DNA of 48,227 nt from an uncultured Oscillospiraceae bacterium (GTDB lineage Bacteria > Bacillota > Clostridia > Oscillospirales > Ruminococcaceae): the NCBI GenBank assembly GCA_949300115.1, contig CASGDD010000036.1:1-48227 (forward strand), read 5' to 3'. Under the pieces are notes generated by a model. The model worked only from the letters and a program-made list of their open reading frames with translations, did not search any database and was not told where the DNA came from. A program made the translations under genes and the position numbers. Position 1 is the first letter of the stretch. Each line of letters starts with the position of its first letter. Of the stretch, positions 1-6,676 are shown in pieces.

Positions 1-288
1 GAGGAGCCGGACAGGGATTCCTCCGGCGTCTTTTTCCAGTACCGCTACCGCTTCCCCGACGCCGGGCTCGAGCTGACCGCGACCGGACCGGTCATGCAGT
101 CGGTGCTGACGATGGAAGATAGCGGCTGGCGCTGGATCGACGGGGAGGGGAATCCCATCACCACCCCCACCGCCTTCGATCACACCGGCAAGCCGGTCGA
201 CGAGGCGGATGCCTATCTCCGTCTCAGTTTTGTGGGCGGCCTCTCCACCGGCTGGCGTTTCGATAACCAGGCGTCGTTTGTACTGTAA
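1..288 (+). CDS. C-terminal part of a lipoprotein-family protein (5' end outside window)
   Basis: The frame is open from the first base and ends with TAA, giving 95 residues; the start lies upstream of the window. I recognise no named domain. The visible part is rich in aromatic residues and Gly/Asp turns, with a stretch around the RFPDAGLEL segment that resembles the SYPEEGLTL segment of the lipoprotein at 46215-47276. It sits 22 nt ahead of the lipoprotein at 311 and probably shares its transcript. Membership of the same exported family is inferred from this weak similarity and from the position; no signal peptide can be seen because the N-terminus is missing. Confidence 0.6.
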   Translation, partial: EEPDRDSSGVFFQYRYRFPDAGLELTATGPVMQSVLTMEDSGWRWIDGEGNPITTPTAFDHTGKPVDEADAYLRLSFVGGLSTGWRFDNQASFVL

Positions 289-310
289 AAGGGGAAAGGG
301 GTGGATCGAT

Positions 311-1198
311 GTGAAATGTCCGTTTGCTTTCCGGTTTCTGGCCGTATGGTTGACTGCCCTCTTGCTGACCAGCTGCAGCGCCGGCGACCCGCTCGCCGTC
401 GCCCCGGCATTCACCCAAAAAGGCGCCGTGCTTTCTTTGGGGATCTCCTTTGAGGAGATGACTTCCCTTTCCAAACAATACGACCAACTGGAGGGGGCGC
501 TGGACATCGCCTTCTGCGAGGATGAGCTCTGCAAAATCGCGCCCAATCCACTCGAGCGCGACTGGGTCCTCGCGGGCAGTGAGGCCGACTGGACGGAGGA
601 TGAACTCCGGGCGGCGCTGGGTGAACCCTTCCGCGCCGAGGAAAATGCCCGCTTTGGCGCCGGGTATGGCGTCGAGACCTACCTCTTCGACCGGCAGGGA
701 GGGAAAGTCGACCAACCGTCCGAGGCGGACAGCGTGCTCTTTTTGAAGGGGAGGGGTACCTCGCAGGCGGGTCTGGAACTCCAAAAACTTTATCAAGAGG
801 AACGCAGCCGCTTTCGTTTCACAAGCACGGATGGCGACGCGATCCACCTCGGCATGACCGGAACGGAGGTTGCCGAGGCGCTGGGGGAGACCCCCACCGT
901 CGAGTATCATAATTTTTATCTGACGACCCAGCGGTTCCCCGACCATCAATTGATCCTCTACACCACCGGCGACCTCATCCAGGCGGTCCGGGTGGGGGAG
1001 AACTGGCGGGGCGACTTCGAACCGGAGGGGGAGGGCCGCGGCTTTCGCGCCTACGACAAAAAGGGCGACCCCGTTCCCGAGGACGCCTACGAGCAGACAT
1101 TTCCCAATGTTCACTTCCTCGCGGTCGAGCCGGGCGACGCCGAAGGGCACAGCTACACCTACCGCCTGCTCGGCATTCGGTTCGAGGGAGGAGGTTGA
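311..1198 (+). CDS. Predicted lipoprotein of unknown function (family copy A)
   Basis: Encodes 295 residues. The GTG at 311 is preferred over the ATG at 209 because it follows purine-rich aaaggggaaagggg and immediately gives a lipoprotein signal peptide: a Lys/Arg start, a hydrophobic run at about residues 9-19 and the lipobox LTSC with the acylated Cys at 22. The protein should therefore be anchored on the outer face of the membrane. Residues 68-74 hold a Cys pair, FCEDELC, matched by FCEGELC in the convergent gene at 1217-1741. The C-terminus carries PGDAEGHS, close to PGQEGHS in the lipoprotein at 46215. No catalytic motif is recognised. The gene converges on the next one with only 18 nt between stops. 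Confidence 0.75.
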   Translation: MKCPFAFRFLAVWLTALLLTSCSAGDPLAVAPAFTQKGAVLSLGISFEEMTSLSKQYDQLEGALDIAFCEDELCKIAPNPLERDWVLAGSEADWTEDELRAALGEPFRAEENARFGAGYGVETYLFDRQGGKVDQPSEADSVLFLKGRGTSQAGLELQKLYQEERSRFRFTSTDGDAIHLGMTGTEVAEALGETPTVEYHNFYLTTQRFPDHQLILYTTGDLIQAVRVGENWRGDFEPEGEGRGFRAYDKKGDPVPEDAYEQTFPNVHFLAVEPGDAEGHSYTYRLLGIRFEGGG

Positions 1199-1216
1199 GC
1201 GCGGGGGATATCCGCT

Positions 1217-1741
1217 TTACAAAATTCCCCGAAGGCGGTGGTTTAGCAGCGCATAGGTATTGCGGACACCATAGCAGTAGGTGCCATCCGACAGCTTCTC
1301 CAGCCGGTTGCGCTCGAGAAAGGCGACCTCCCCCGGCAGTCGGGGCGCTTCGGTTGGACAGCCCTCCCGGTTATAGACACTGGAAAAGCTGTCATTGGTC
1401 TCCGGATCGAAGACCGCTCGCCAGGGCTCCCCGATCTCTATAAGACCGTCAAAATCGGTATGCAGCCAGTCGATCCCGCGGTCCTCCGGCAGCCAGCCCT
1501 GTTCTGCCGACAACATACACTGGATCCGGCAGAGCTCTCCTTCACAGAAAAAGACCGTCGGCCGGTTGGAACAAGATTGCATCCGCGCGAGGGTTTCCCC
1601 CCGACTGAGTCCCAGTTCGAGGGCAATCCCCTCACTGCAAACCGCATGGGGCAGTTGCCCGCCGCCTGCACATCCGGCAAGCAGACAGAGCAGAAACCCC
1701 ACCACCAACAGCAAACATCTCTGTCCACGCCGCATCACCAT
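1217..1741 (-). CDS. Predicted lipoprotein of unknown function (family copy B)
   Basis: Encodes 174 residues from the ATG at 1741; ATG 1735 two codons later is equally possible, and no strong Shine-Dalgarno decides between them. The frame stays open further upstream, but only the later starts give a clean signal peptide: basic residues, a hydrophobic run at about 10-21 and the lipobox LAGC with Cys24. Residues 65-71, FCEGELC, and the preceding ELGLS segment match FCEDELC and SLGIS of the neighbour at 311-1198, so the two look like diverged copies, this one much shorter. Function unknown. Oriented tail to tail with copy A; its promoter must lie near 1750-1830, back to back with that of rplS. 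Confidence 0.7.
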   Translation of the reverse strand: MVMRRGQRCLLLVVGFLLCLLAGCAGGGQLPHAVCSEGIALELGLSRGETLARMQSCSNRPTVFFCEGELCRIQCMLSAEQGWLPEDRGIDWLHTDFDGLIEIGEPWRAVFDPETNDSFSSVYNREGCPTEAPRLPGEVAFLERNRLEKLSDGTYCYGVRNTYALLNHRLRGIL

Positions 1742-1826
1742 CACCCATTCACAGCTTATCAGCTTTCCGTCCCCCTGTAAAGCCGGCATATCGCAAAAAA
1801 ATCCCCGCAAATCCCGCAAAAAACAC

Positions 1827-1855
1827 TTGCATCCCCGCGCGGGATATGGTAAAGT
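1827..1855 (+). promoter_or_regulatory. Sigma-A-type promoter of rplS
   Basis: TTGCAT (1827-1832) and TAAAGT (1850-1855) are 17 bp apart, with a TGG extended -10 directly before the -10 hexamer. The spacer contains CCCCGCG and GGATATGG, blocks also found in the lepB promoter at 2422-2450. Confidence 0.7.
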
Positions 1856-1865
1856 ATATGGGTCT

Positions 1866-1923
1866 GAGGAGTGATCCCGGACAGCAATCGGACAGTCCTC
1901 TGCTACTGATGGGCACGAATGTC
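1866..1923 (+). promoter_or_regulatory. Possible structured 5' leader of rplS
   Basis: The expected transcript starts near 1862, leaving about 85 nt before rplS. GAGGA (1866-1870) can pair with TCCTC (1896-1900). The heptamer CGGACAG occurs twice (1878-1884 and 1889-1895), and TGTCC at 1919-1923 could pair with GGACA in either copy, just upstream of the ribosome binding site. Leaders that let ribosomal proteins control their own genes are known in Firmicutes, including one for L19. Whether this is one of them is a guess from pairing alone. Confidence 0.3.
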
Positions 1924-1948
1924 CTTGTATGAAGGAGGGTCATCTATC

Positions 1949-2293
1949 ATGGATGCCTTGAAAGCCATCACGAAAGATCAGCTCAAGACTGATCTGCCCG
2001 AGATCAAGATCGGCGACACCGTCCGTGTCCACGTTCGGATCAAAGAGGGCAACCGCGAAAGAACCCAGGCATTTGAAGGAACCGTCATCGCCCGCAAGCA
2101 TGGCGGCATCGCCGAGACCTTCACCGTCCGCCGCGTTTCCTACGGCGTCGGTGTCGAGCGCGTGTTCCCGATCCATTCGCCCAACGTCGAAAAGGTCGAA
2201 CTCGTGCGCGAAGGCCGTGTGCGCAGAGCGAAGCTCTACTACCTGCGCGGCAGGGTCGGCAAGGCGGCCAAGGTCAAATCCAAGCTGCGGTAA
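1949..2293 (+). CDS. rplS: Large ribosomal subunit protein bL19
   Basis: A 114-residue protein of normal bL19 length. It is a 50S subunit protein at the interface with the 30S subunit. Diagnostic segments are the early [13 protein letters not shown], then [12 protein letters not shown], the [12 protein letters not shown] block and the basic end [20 protein letters not shown] 1949 is chosen over the in-frame ATG at 1919 because it follows gaaggagggt (1931-1940) at good spacing and matches the family N-terminus. In many Firmicutes rplS follows rpsP-rimM-trmD. Here none of those is visible upstream, and the gene stands alone between its own promoter and a strong terminator, so it is probably monocistronic. 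Confidence 0.98.
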   Translation: MDALKAITKDQLKTDLPEIKIGDTVRVHVRIKEGNRERTQAFEGTVIARKHGGIAETFTVRRVSYGVGVERVFPIHSPNVEKVELVREGRVRRAKLYYLRGRVGKAAKVKSKLR

Positions 2294-2313
2294 CTGGTAC
2301 GATGGTAGAAGGG

Positions 2314-2342
2314 AAAAAGGGACAGTCTGCTGTCCCTTTTTT
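2314..2342 (+). terminator. Rho-independent terminator of rplS
   Basis: A perfect 12-bp stem (2314-2325 with 2330-2341), tetraloop TCTG, runs into a T tract and then a second T-rich stretch. It separates rplS from lepB. Confidence 0.9.
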
Positions 2343-2421
2343 GCTTTTTCTGCCGCTCTCGATGCCCACCCGCGCGTTTTGCGCCCTTTCTCCACAAAAA
2401 GTTTACATCCTTGTAGCAACT

Positions 2422-2450
2422 TTGCACCCCGCGATCGGATATGGTATACT
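2422..2450 (+). promoter_or_regulatory. Sigma-A-type promoter of the lepB-rbgA-rnhB run
   Basis: TTGCAC (2422-2427) and TATACT (2445-2450) are 17 bp apart with a TGG extended -10. Twenty of 29 positions match the rplS promoter without gaps, including GGATATGGTA across the -10 boundary. The transcript would carry roughly 100 nt of leader before lepB; I see no clear structure in it. Confidence 0.75.
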
Positions 2451-2558
2451 AGTGGGGTAATCTCTTTTCCGTGGGCGTCACCCTGTCCCACGGAGCTGCA
2501 TGCGGCGGATGGGGAACACCCGGCGCAGGCTATCACAGCGTAAGGCGGTGACGATCGG

Positions 2559-3248
2559 TTGGAGGAAAAAAAGTTCCTGTCACAGGACAGCGACCGGATA
2601 CAGGATATCGACCTGGACATCGACGGTAACCCGATTGTGGATTGGGAGGAGCCGGAGACCGCTCTTGCCCACGCCGCCGGCGAACCGGGAGGGCCGGATG
2701 GGGAGACGCCCAAACCGCCCAAGCCCTCGGCGATGGAGGAGCTGCTCGAGTGGTTTCAGACAATTGTCACCACCTGCGTGGTGATCTTTCTCGCCTTCAT
2801 CTTCTGCTTCCGCATCGTGACGGTGGACGGCGAATCGATGCTGCCGACCGTCCATCCGGGGGACTGGCTCTTCTCCTACAGTTTTCTGTACACCCCCAAG
2901 CAGGGGGACATTGTCGCGGTGAGCGAATCGATCAGCTATGAGCGCAACCTCATCAAGCGGATCATCGCCACCGAAGGCCAGACGGTTGACATCGACCCCG
3001 AGCGCGGGGTGGTGCTGGTCGACGGGGTCGCGCTGGACGAACCCTACACCGCCTCGCCGACCTTCGAAACCGGCACCCTCCGTTTTCCCATGACCGTGCC
3101 GGAGGGGCATGTCTTCCTGATGGGGGACAACCGCAACTTCTCCACCGATTCACGGGTGATCGGCCCGGTGGATGAGCGCTATATCATGGGCAAGACGGTC
3201 CTCCGTCTTTTCCCCTTCGATCAGATCGGACTGCTTGCCGGTGGATGA
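2559..3248 (+). CDS. lepB: Signal peptidase I (first of two tandem copies)
   Basis: A 229-residue type I signal peptidase, which cleaves signal peptides from Sec-exported proteins at the outer face of the membrane. The start is TTG at 2559, eight bases after aaggcggtg (2542-2550); no ATG precedes the conserved part. Residues 1-58 form an acidic, Pro/Gly-rich cytoplasmic extension, followed by one transmembrane segment at about 66-86. The catalytic Ser93 lies in DGESMLPT and the general-base Lys133 in RNLIKRIIATEG. The box MGDNRNFSTDSR follows, as in the S26 family. The last bases overlap the second lepB gene. Two copies with different N-termini suggest a division of substrates, which the sequence cannot prove. 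Confidence 0.96.
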   Translation: MEEKKFLSQDSDRIQDIDLDIDGNPIVDWEEPETALAHAAGEPGGPDGETPKPPKPSAMEELLEWFQTIVTTCVVIFLAFIFCFRIVTVDGESMLPTVHPGDWLFSYSFLYTPKQGDIVAVSESISYERNLIKRIIATEGQTVDIDPERGVVLVDGVALDEPYTASPTFETGTLRFPMTVPEGHVFLMGDNRNFSTDSRVIGPVDERYIMGKTVLRLFPFDQIGLLAGG

Positions 3249-3780
3249 TGAGATCATCCGCCGGCAGATGGCGGGGGAGTTTTTTGACTGGCTGGAGATC
3301 TTTACCCACCTGATCCTGCTGGTCCTCCTGTGCTTCACCTTTGTTTTTCGTTTTGTCACCGTCGACGGCGACTCGATGGCGCCCACCCTGCGCTCAGGCG
3401 ACCACCTCTGCATCCAGCTGCTCGGCTGTCAGGCGGAGGCGGGGGATATTGTTGTTCTTGCGCCCGAGGGGGAACGGGGCCACCTCCTGATCAAACGGGT
3501 CATCGCCACCGGCGGACAGACGGTCGATATCGACTTTGAGACCCATGAGGTTTGGGTGGACGGCAAACTGCTGGAGGAACCCTATCTCGCCGAGCCCACC
3601 CTGCTGCAGGCGGATGTCCACTTCCCGGTCACCGTCCCCGAGGGACATCTTTTTGTCATGGGCGACAACCGCAACATCTCACTCGACTCGCGCAACACGG
3701 GCATCGGAATGCCGGATGCCCGCCGGGTGGTGGGAAAGGCTCTGCTGCGCCTCTCTCCCTCCACCGGCTGGATCGATTAG
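3241..3780 (+). CDS. lepB: Signal peptidase I (second tandem copy)
   Basis: A 179-residue S26 peptidase starting at GTG 3241, inside the last codons of the first lepB, so translation is probably coupled. No strong Shine-Dalgarno is visible and the internal ATG at 3268 is a weaker alternative. One transmembrane segment lies at about residues 18-38. Ser45 in DGDSMAPT and Lys85 in LLIKRVIAT form the expected dyad, and MGDNRNISLDSR is intact. It lacks the long acidic N-terminus of the first copy. The pair appears to be an old duplication, since the two proteins agree mainly in the catalytic boxes. Confidence 0.94.
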   Translation: MDDEIIRRQMAGEFFDWLEIFTHLILLVLLCFTFVFRFVTVDGDSMAPTLRSGDHLCIQLLGCQAEAGDIVVLAPEGERGHLLIKRVIATGGQTVDIDFETHEVWVDGKLLEEPYLAEPTLLQADVHFPVTVPEGHLFVMGDNRNISLDSRNTGIGMPDARRVVGKALLRLSPSTGWID

Positions 3781-3818
3781 CCGCATCCGCGCGCAGACCC
3801 TCACAACGGAGGCTGGAT

Positions 3819-4721
3819 ATGAACGATCAAAACCCCATCCAGTGGTTTCCTGGACATATGACCAAAACCCGACGGCTGATGGAAAAGAACATCGGTCTGG
3901 TGGATCTTGTGACCGAGCTGGCCGACGCCCGCATCCCCTATTCCAGCCGCAATCCCGAGGTCCCGCGGCTGACCCATGGCAAACCGCGGATCCTGCTGCT
4001 CAACAAATGCGACGCGGCCGATGAGGCGGCTACCCGACTGTGGCTTGCCCACTACAAGGCGGAAGGAACCCTCTGCCTCGCGACCGACTGCCGCAGCGGC
4101 AAGGGACTCGGCCAGTATCAGCAGCTCGTCCGCTCGGTCCTTGCCGAAAAGATCGGACGGCTGCGCGCCAAGGGGATGGGCGGGCGCGCCATCCGGGTGA
4201 TGGTCGTCGGCATCCCCAATACCGGCAAGTCCTCCTTTATCAACCGGATGGCCGGTGGCAAGCGGGCCAAGGTGGAGGACCGGCCGGGCGTCACCCGCGG
4301 CAAGCAATGGGTGAGCCTTGCCGACGGCATCGACCTGCTCGACATGCCGGGTGTCCTCTGGCCGAAATTTGACGATCAGACGGTCGCCGAGCATCTCGCC
4401 TTCACCGGCGCCATCAAGGACGACGTCCTCGATATCGAGACGCTGGCGGTAAGGCTGCTCGACAGCCTCGCCCGCCACTATCCCGACCTGTTGGCCGCGC
4501 GCTATGGGGTGGAGGCGGAAGGCGCCCATCCGGGCGAGCTGCTCGAAGCCATCGGCCGCAAGCGGGGAATGCTCATCTCGGGCGGCGAGGTCAACACCGA
4601 ACGGGCCGCCATCATGCTGCTCGACGAATTCCGCGGCGGCCGCATCGGCCGCATCACCCTTGAGCGCCCGGGCGAGATGGAAGCCCGGATGGAGGAGCCG
4701 GATGGATCTCTACGCATTTGA
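3819..4721 (+). CDS. rbgA: Ribosome biogenesis GTPase RbgA (YlqF)
   Basis: A 300-residue circularly permuted GTPase required for late 50S subunit assembly. The order of motifs is diagnostic: NKCD (G4, residues 62-65) comes before the P-loop GIPNTGKSS (G1, 131-139), the switch region around PGVTRG and DMPG (G3, 175-178). A C-terminal helical domain that contacts rRNA follows. ATG 3819 lies 38 nt after lepB behind acggagg; the longer frame from 3552 runs inside lepB and is not needed. Its end overlaps rnhB by 20 nt. Adjacency of rbgA to rnhB is common in Firmicutes. Confidence 0.97.
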   Translation: MNDQNPIQWFPGHMTKTRRLMEKNIGLVDLVTELADARIPYSSRNPEVPRLTHGKPRILLLNKCDAADEAATRLWLAHYKAEGTLCLATDCRSGKGLGQYQQLVRSVLAEKIGRLRAKGMGGRAIRVMVVGIPNTGKSSFINRMAGGKRAKVEDRPGVTRGKQWVSLADGIDLLDMPGVLWPKFDDQTVAEHLAFTGAIKDDVLDIETLAVRLLDSLARHYPDLLAARYGVEAEGAHPGELLEAIGRKRGMLISGGEVNTERAAIMLLDEFRGGRIGRITLERPGEMEARMEEPDGSLRI

Positions 4722-5679
4722 CGCCTGCCGCAGGGAGGGGCTTACCGGCCCGCTCTGCGGCATCGACGAGGCAGGCCGGGGGCCGCTGGCCGGCCCGGTC
4801 TTTGCGGCCGCGGTCATCCTGCGTCCGGAACCGGTCATCGAGGGACTCAACGATTCGAAAAAACTGACCGCCAAGCGCCGGGAGGCGCTCTACGAGATCA
4901 TCACCCGGCAGGCGGCCGCCTACGCGATTGCCTACTTCGACGCTGAAACGATCGACCGCGTCAACATCCTGCAGGCCACCTTTCTGGCGATGCGCCGGGC
5001 GATGGCAGATCTGCCGCAGCCGCCCGCACTGGCTCTGGTGGACGGCAACCGGGACCCCGGCCTCGGTGTCCCCACCGAGCTGATTGTCGGGGGGGACGGG
5101 CAGTCGGCCGCGATTGCAGCCGCTTCCATCCTCGCCAAGGTTGCCAGGGACCGCACGATGCTCCGCCTGGCCGAAGCGTATCCCGAATACCGGTTCGACA
5201 AGCACAAGGGCTATGGTACCCCGCTGCATTATGAGCTGCTGCGTACCTACGGCGTCAGCCCGATCCACCGAAAGAGCTTCCTGCGCAAGATGCAGCCCGC
5301 ACCGCCCGCACTGGGGCCGATGGGGGAGAGGTACACCGCCGGCTACCTGGAAAAGGCGGGGTATACCATCCTTGCGCACAACTACCGCAGCCGCTATGGC
5401 GAGATTGATCTCATCGCCTGCGATAGCAACCATCTTCTGTTCGTCGAAGTCAAAACCAGAACCGAACACGCCATGGTCGAGGGACGGCAGGCCGTAGACC
5501 GCCGGAAGCAGACGCGGATCCTTCGGACCGCCCTGCAGTACCTAAGCGAACACCCCGACACCCGGCAGCCCCGCTTCGATGTGGCGGAGGTTGTCGCCAG
5601 CCGGGAGGGAGACCGGGTCATCGGCTTTACCTACCTCGACAACGCCTTTGGGATGGAGGGGTATCATGCGACTTTTTGA
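4702..5679 (+). CDS. rnhB: Ribonuclease HII fused to a YraN (UPF0102) nuclease-like domain
   Basis: A 325-residue fusion. Residues 1 to about 197 are RNase HII, which cuts RNA in RNA-DNA hybrids and at single ribonucleotides. Asp22-Glu23 lie in GIDEAGRG, Asp114 in VDGN and Asp150 in AKVARDR, completing the acidic active site. After a short Pro/Ala linker (198-206), residues 208-325 are a YraN-type domain of the PD-(D/E)xK-like fold, with GEIDLIA (Asp236) and FVEVKTR (Glu249, Lys251). YraN is normally a separate gene beside rnhB, so this is a head-to-tail fusion with no stop or start between. ATG 4702 follows ggagg. Both active sites look intact. The role of YraN is poorly known. Confidence 0.95.
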   Translation: MDLYAFDACRREGLTGPLCGIDEAGRGPLAGPVFAAAVILRPEPVIEGLNDSKKLTAKRREALYEIITRQAAAYAIAYFDAETIDRVNILQATFLAMRRAMADLPQPPALALVDGNRDPGLGVPTELIVGGDGQSAAIAAASILAKVARDRTMLRLAEAYPEYRFDKHKGYGTPLHYELLRTYGVSPIHRKSFLRKMQPAPPALGPMGERYTAGYLEKAGYTILAHNYRSRYGEIDLIACDSNHLLFVEVKTRTEHAMVEGRQAVDRRKQTRILRTALQYLSEHPDTRQPRFDVAEVVASREGDRVIGFTYLDNAFGMEGYHATF

Positions 5680-6628
5680 CCTGCACTGTGACACCATCAT
5701 CGAATGCTACAAACAGAAGGTCCCGCTGCGGGAAAACCGGCTGCAGATTGATCTGGTGCGTGGCGGGCGCGCCTACGAACGCTGGGCCCAGCTGTTCGCC
5801 ATCTGCCCACCCGATACGCTGCGCGGGCAGGACGCACGCGACTTTTTTGACACCCGTTACCGGCTGTTTGCCGACGAGATGGCCCGCAACGAGGACCTGG
5901 CGGTCTGGGTAAAACATCCGCAGGGCTATGTCCACCCGGCGGATGACCCCCGTATGACCGCCATCCTCACGGTGGAAAACGGCTGTGTCCTGGCCGGCGA
6001 TCTCCACCAGATCCCCCGGCTCTCCGCCCTGGGGGTCCGGCTGATCACCCTGACCTGGAACGCCGACAATGAGATTGCCTCGGGCATTCTCGGCAGCGGC
6101 GGCGGACTGACCGATTTCGGCCGAGAGGCCGTCCGGCTGATGGAGGAGGAACAGATCGCCCTCGATGTCTCCCATCTGGGGGAACACAGCTTCTGGGAGC
6201 TCTACGACCGGACGGAGGGCCCGATCGTCGCGAGCCATTCGAACGCCCGCTTCCGGTGCCGCCATCCCCGCAATCTGACCGATGAACAGTTTAAAGCCAT
6301 CGTCGCCCGCGGCGGTATCGTCGGTTTCAATCTCTGCGTTCCCTTCATCACCCCCTGGGATCATGAACCCTTCGGCGGCAACTGGTACGCCGACTACAGC
6401 TGCCCGATGGAGGAGATCGTCGGGATGATCGAATACATGTGGAGTCTCGGCGGGGAGGATACCCTCTGCATGGGCAGCGATTTCGACGGCTCGCCCATCA
6501 CCCGTGAGCTCAATGCCATCGACAAGCTCCCCACCCTCTACGACGCCCTCAAGGCACGGGGGCACGACGACGAGCTGCTTGATAAGTTCTTCTACCGCAA
6601 CGCCTGGGACTTTTTTACCCGGGCATAA
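5666..6628 (+). CDS. Membrane-dipeptidase-like hydrolase (peptidase family M19)
   Basis: Encodes 320 residues of the renal dipeptidase family, zinc enzymes that hydrolyse dipeptides, often with a D-residue at the C-terminal position. The metal ligands are present in order: His7 and Asp9 in LHCDT, Glu104 in TVENG, His170 in DVSH, His191 in ASHSN, and Asp272 in MGSDFDG. There is no signal peptide, so it should be cytoplasmic. ATG 5666 follows ggatggagggg and overlaps the end of rnhB by 14 nt, which indicates translational coupling. Its substrate cannot be told; recycling of peptides or cell-wall dipeptides is a reasonable inference. A perfect hairpin lies between this gene and thrC. Confidence 0.92.
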   Translation: MRLFDLHCDTIIECYKQKVPLRENRLQIDLVRGGRAYERWAQLFAICPPDTLRGQDARDFFDTRYRLFADEMARNEDLAVWVKHPQGYVHPADDPRMTAILTVENGCVLAGDLHQIPRLSALGVRLITLTWNADNEIASGILGSGGGLTDFGREAVRLMEEEQIALDVSHLGEHSFWELYDRTEGPIVASHSNARFRCRHPRNLTDEQFKAIVARGGIVGFNLCVPFITPWDHEPFGGNWYADYSCPMEEIVGMIEYMWSLGGEDTLCMGSDFDGSPITRELNAIDKLPTLYDALKARGHDDELLDKFFYRNAWDFFTRA

Positions 6629-6643
6629 GCACCCACTCTATGC

Positions 6644-6660
6644 GGGCGGCCGGGCCGCCC
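6644..6660 (+). repeat. Perfect GC hairpin just ahead of the thrC ribosome binding site
   Basis: GGGCGGC (6644-6650) pairs with GCCGCCC (6654-6660) around a 3-nt loop. No T tract follows, so it is not a classic terminator. The thrC Shine-Dalgarno GGAAGG begins two bases after it. It may stabilise the upstream mRNA end or affect thrC initiation. Confidence 0.5.
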
Positions 6661-6676
6661 CGGAAGGATGTCGACG

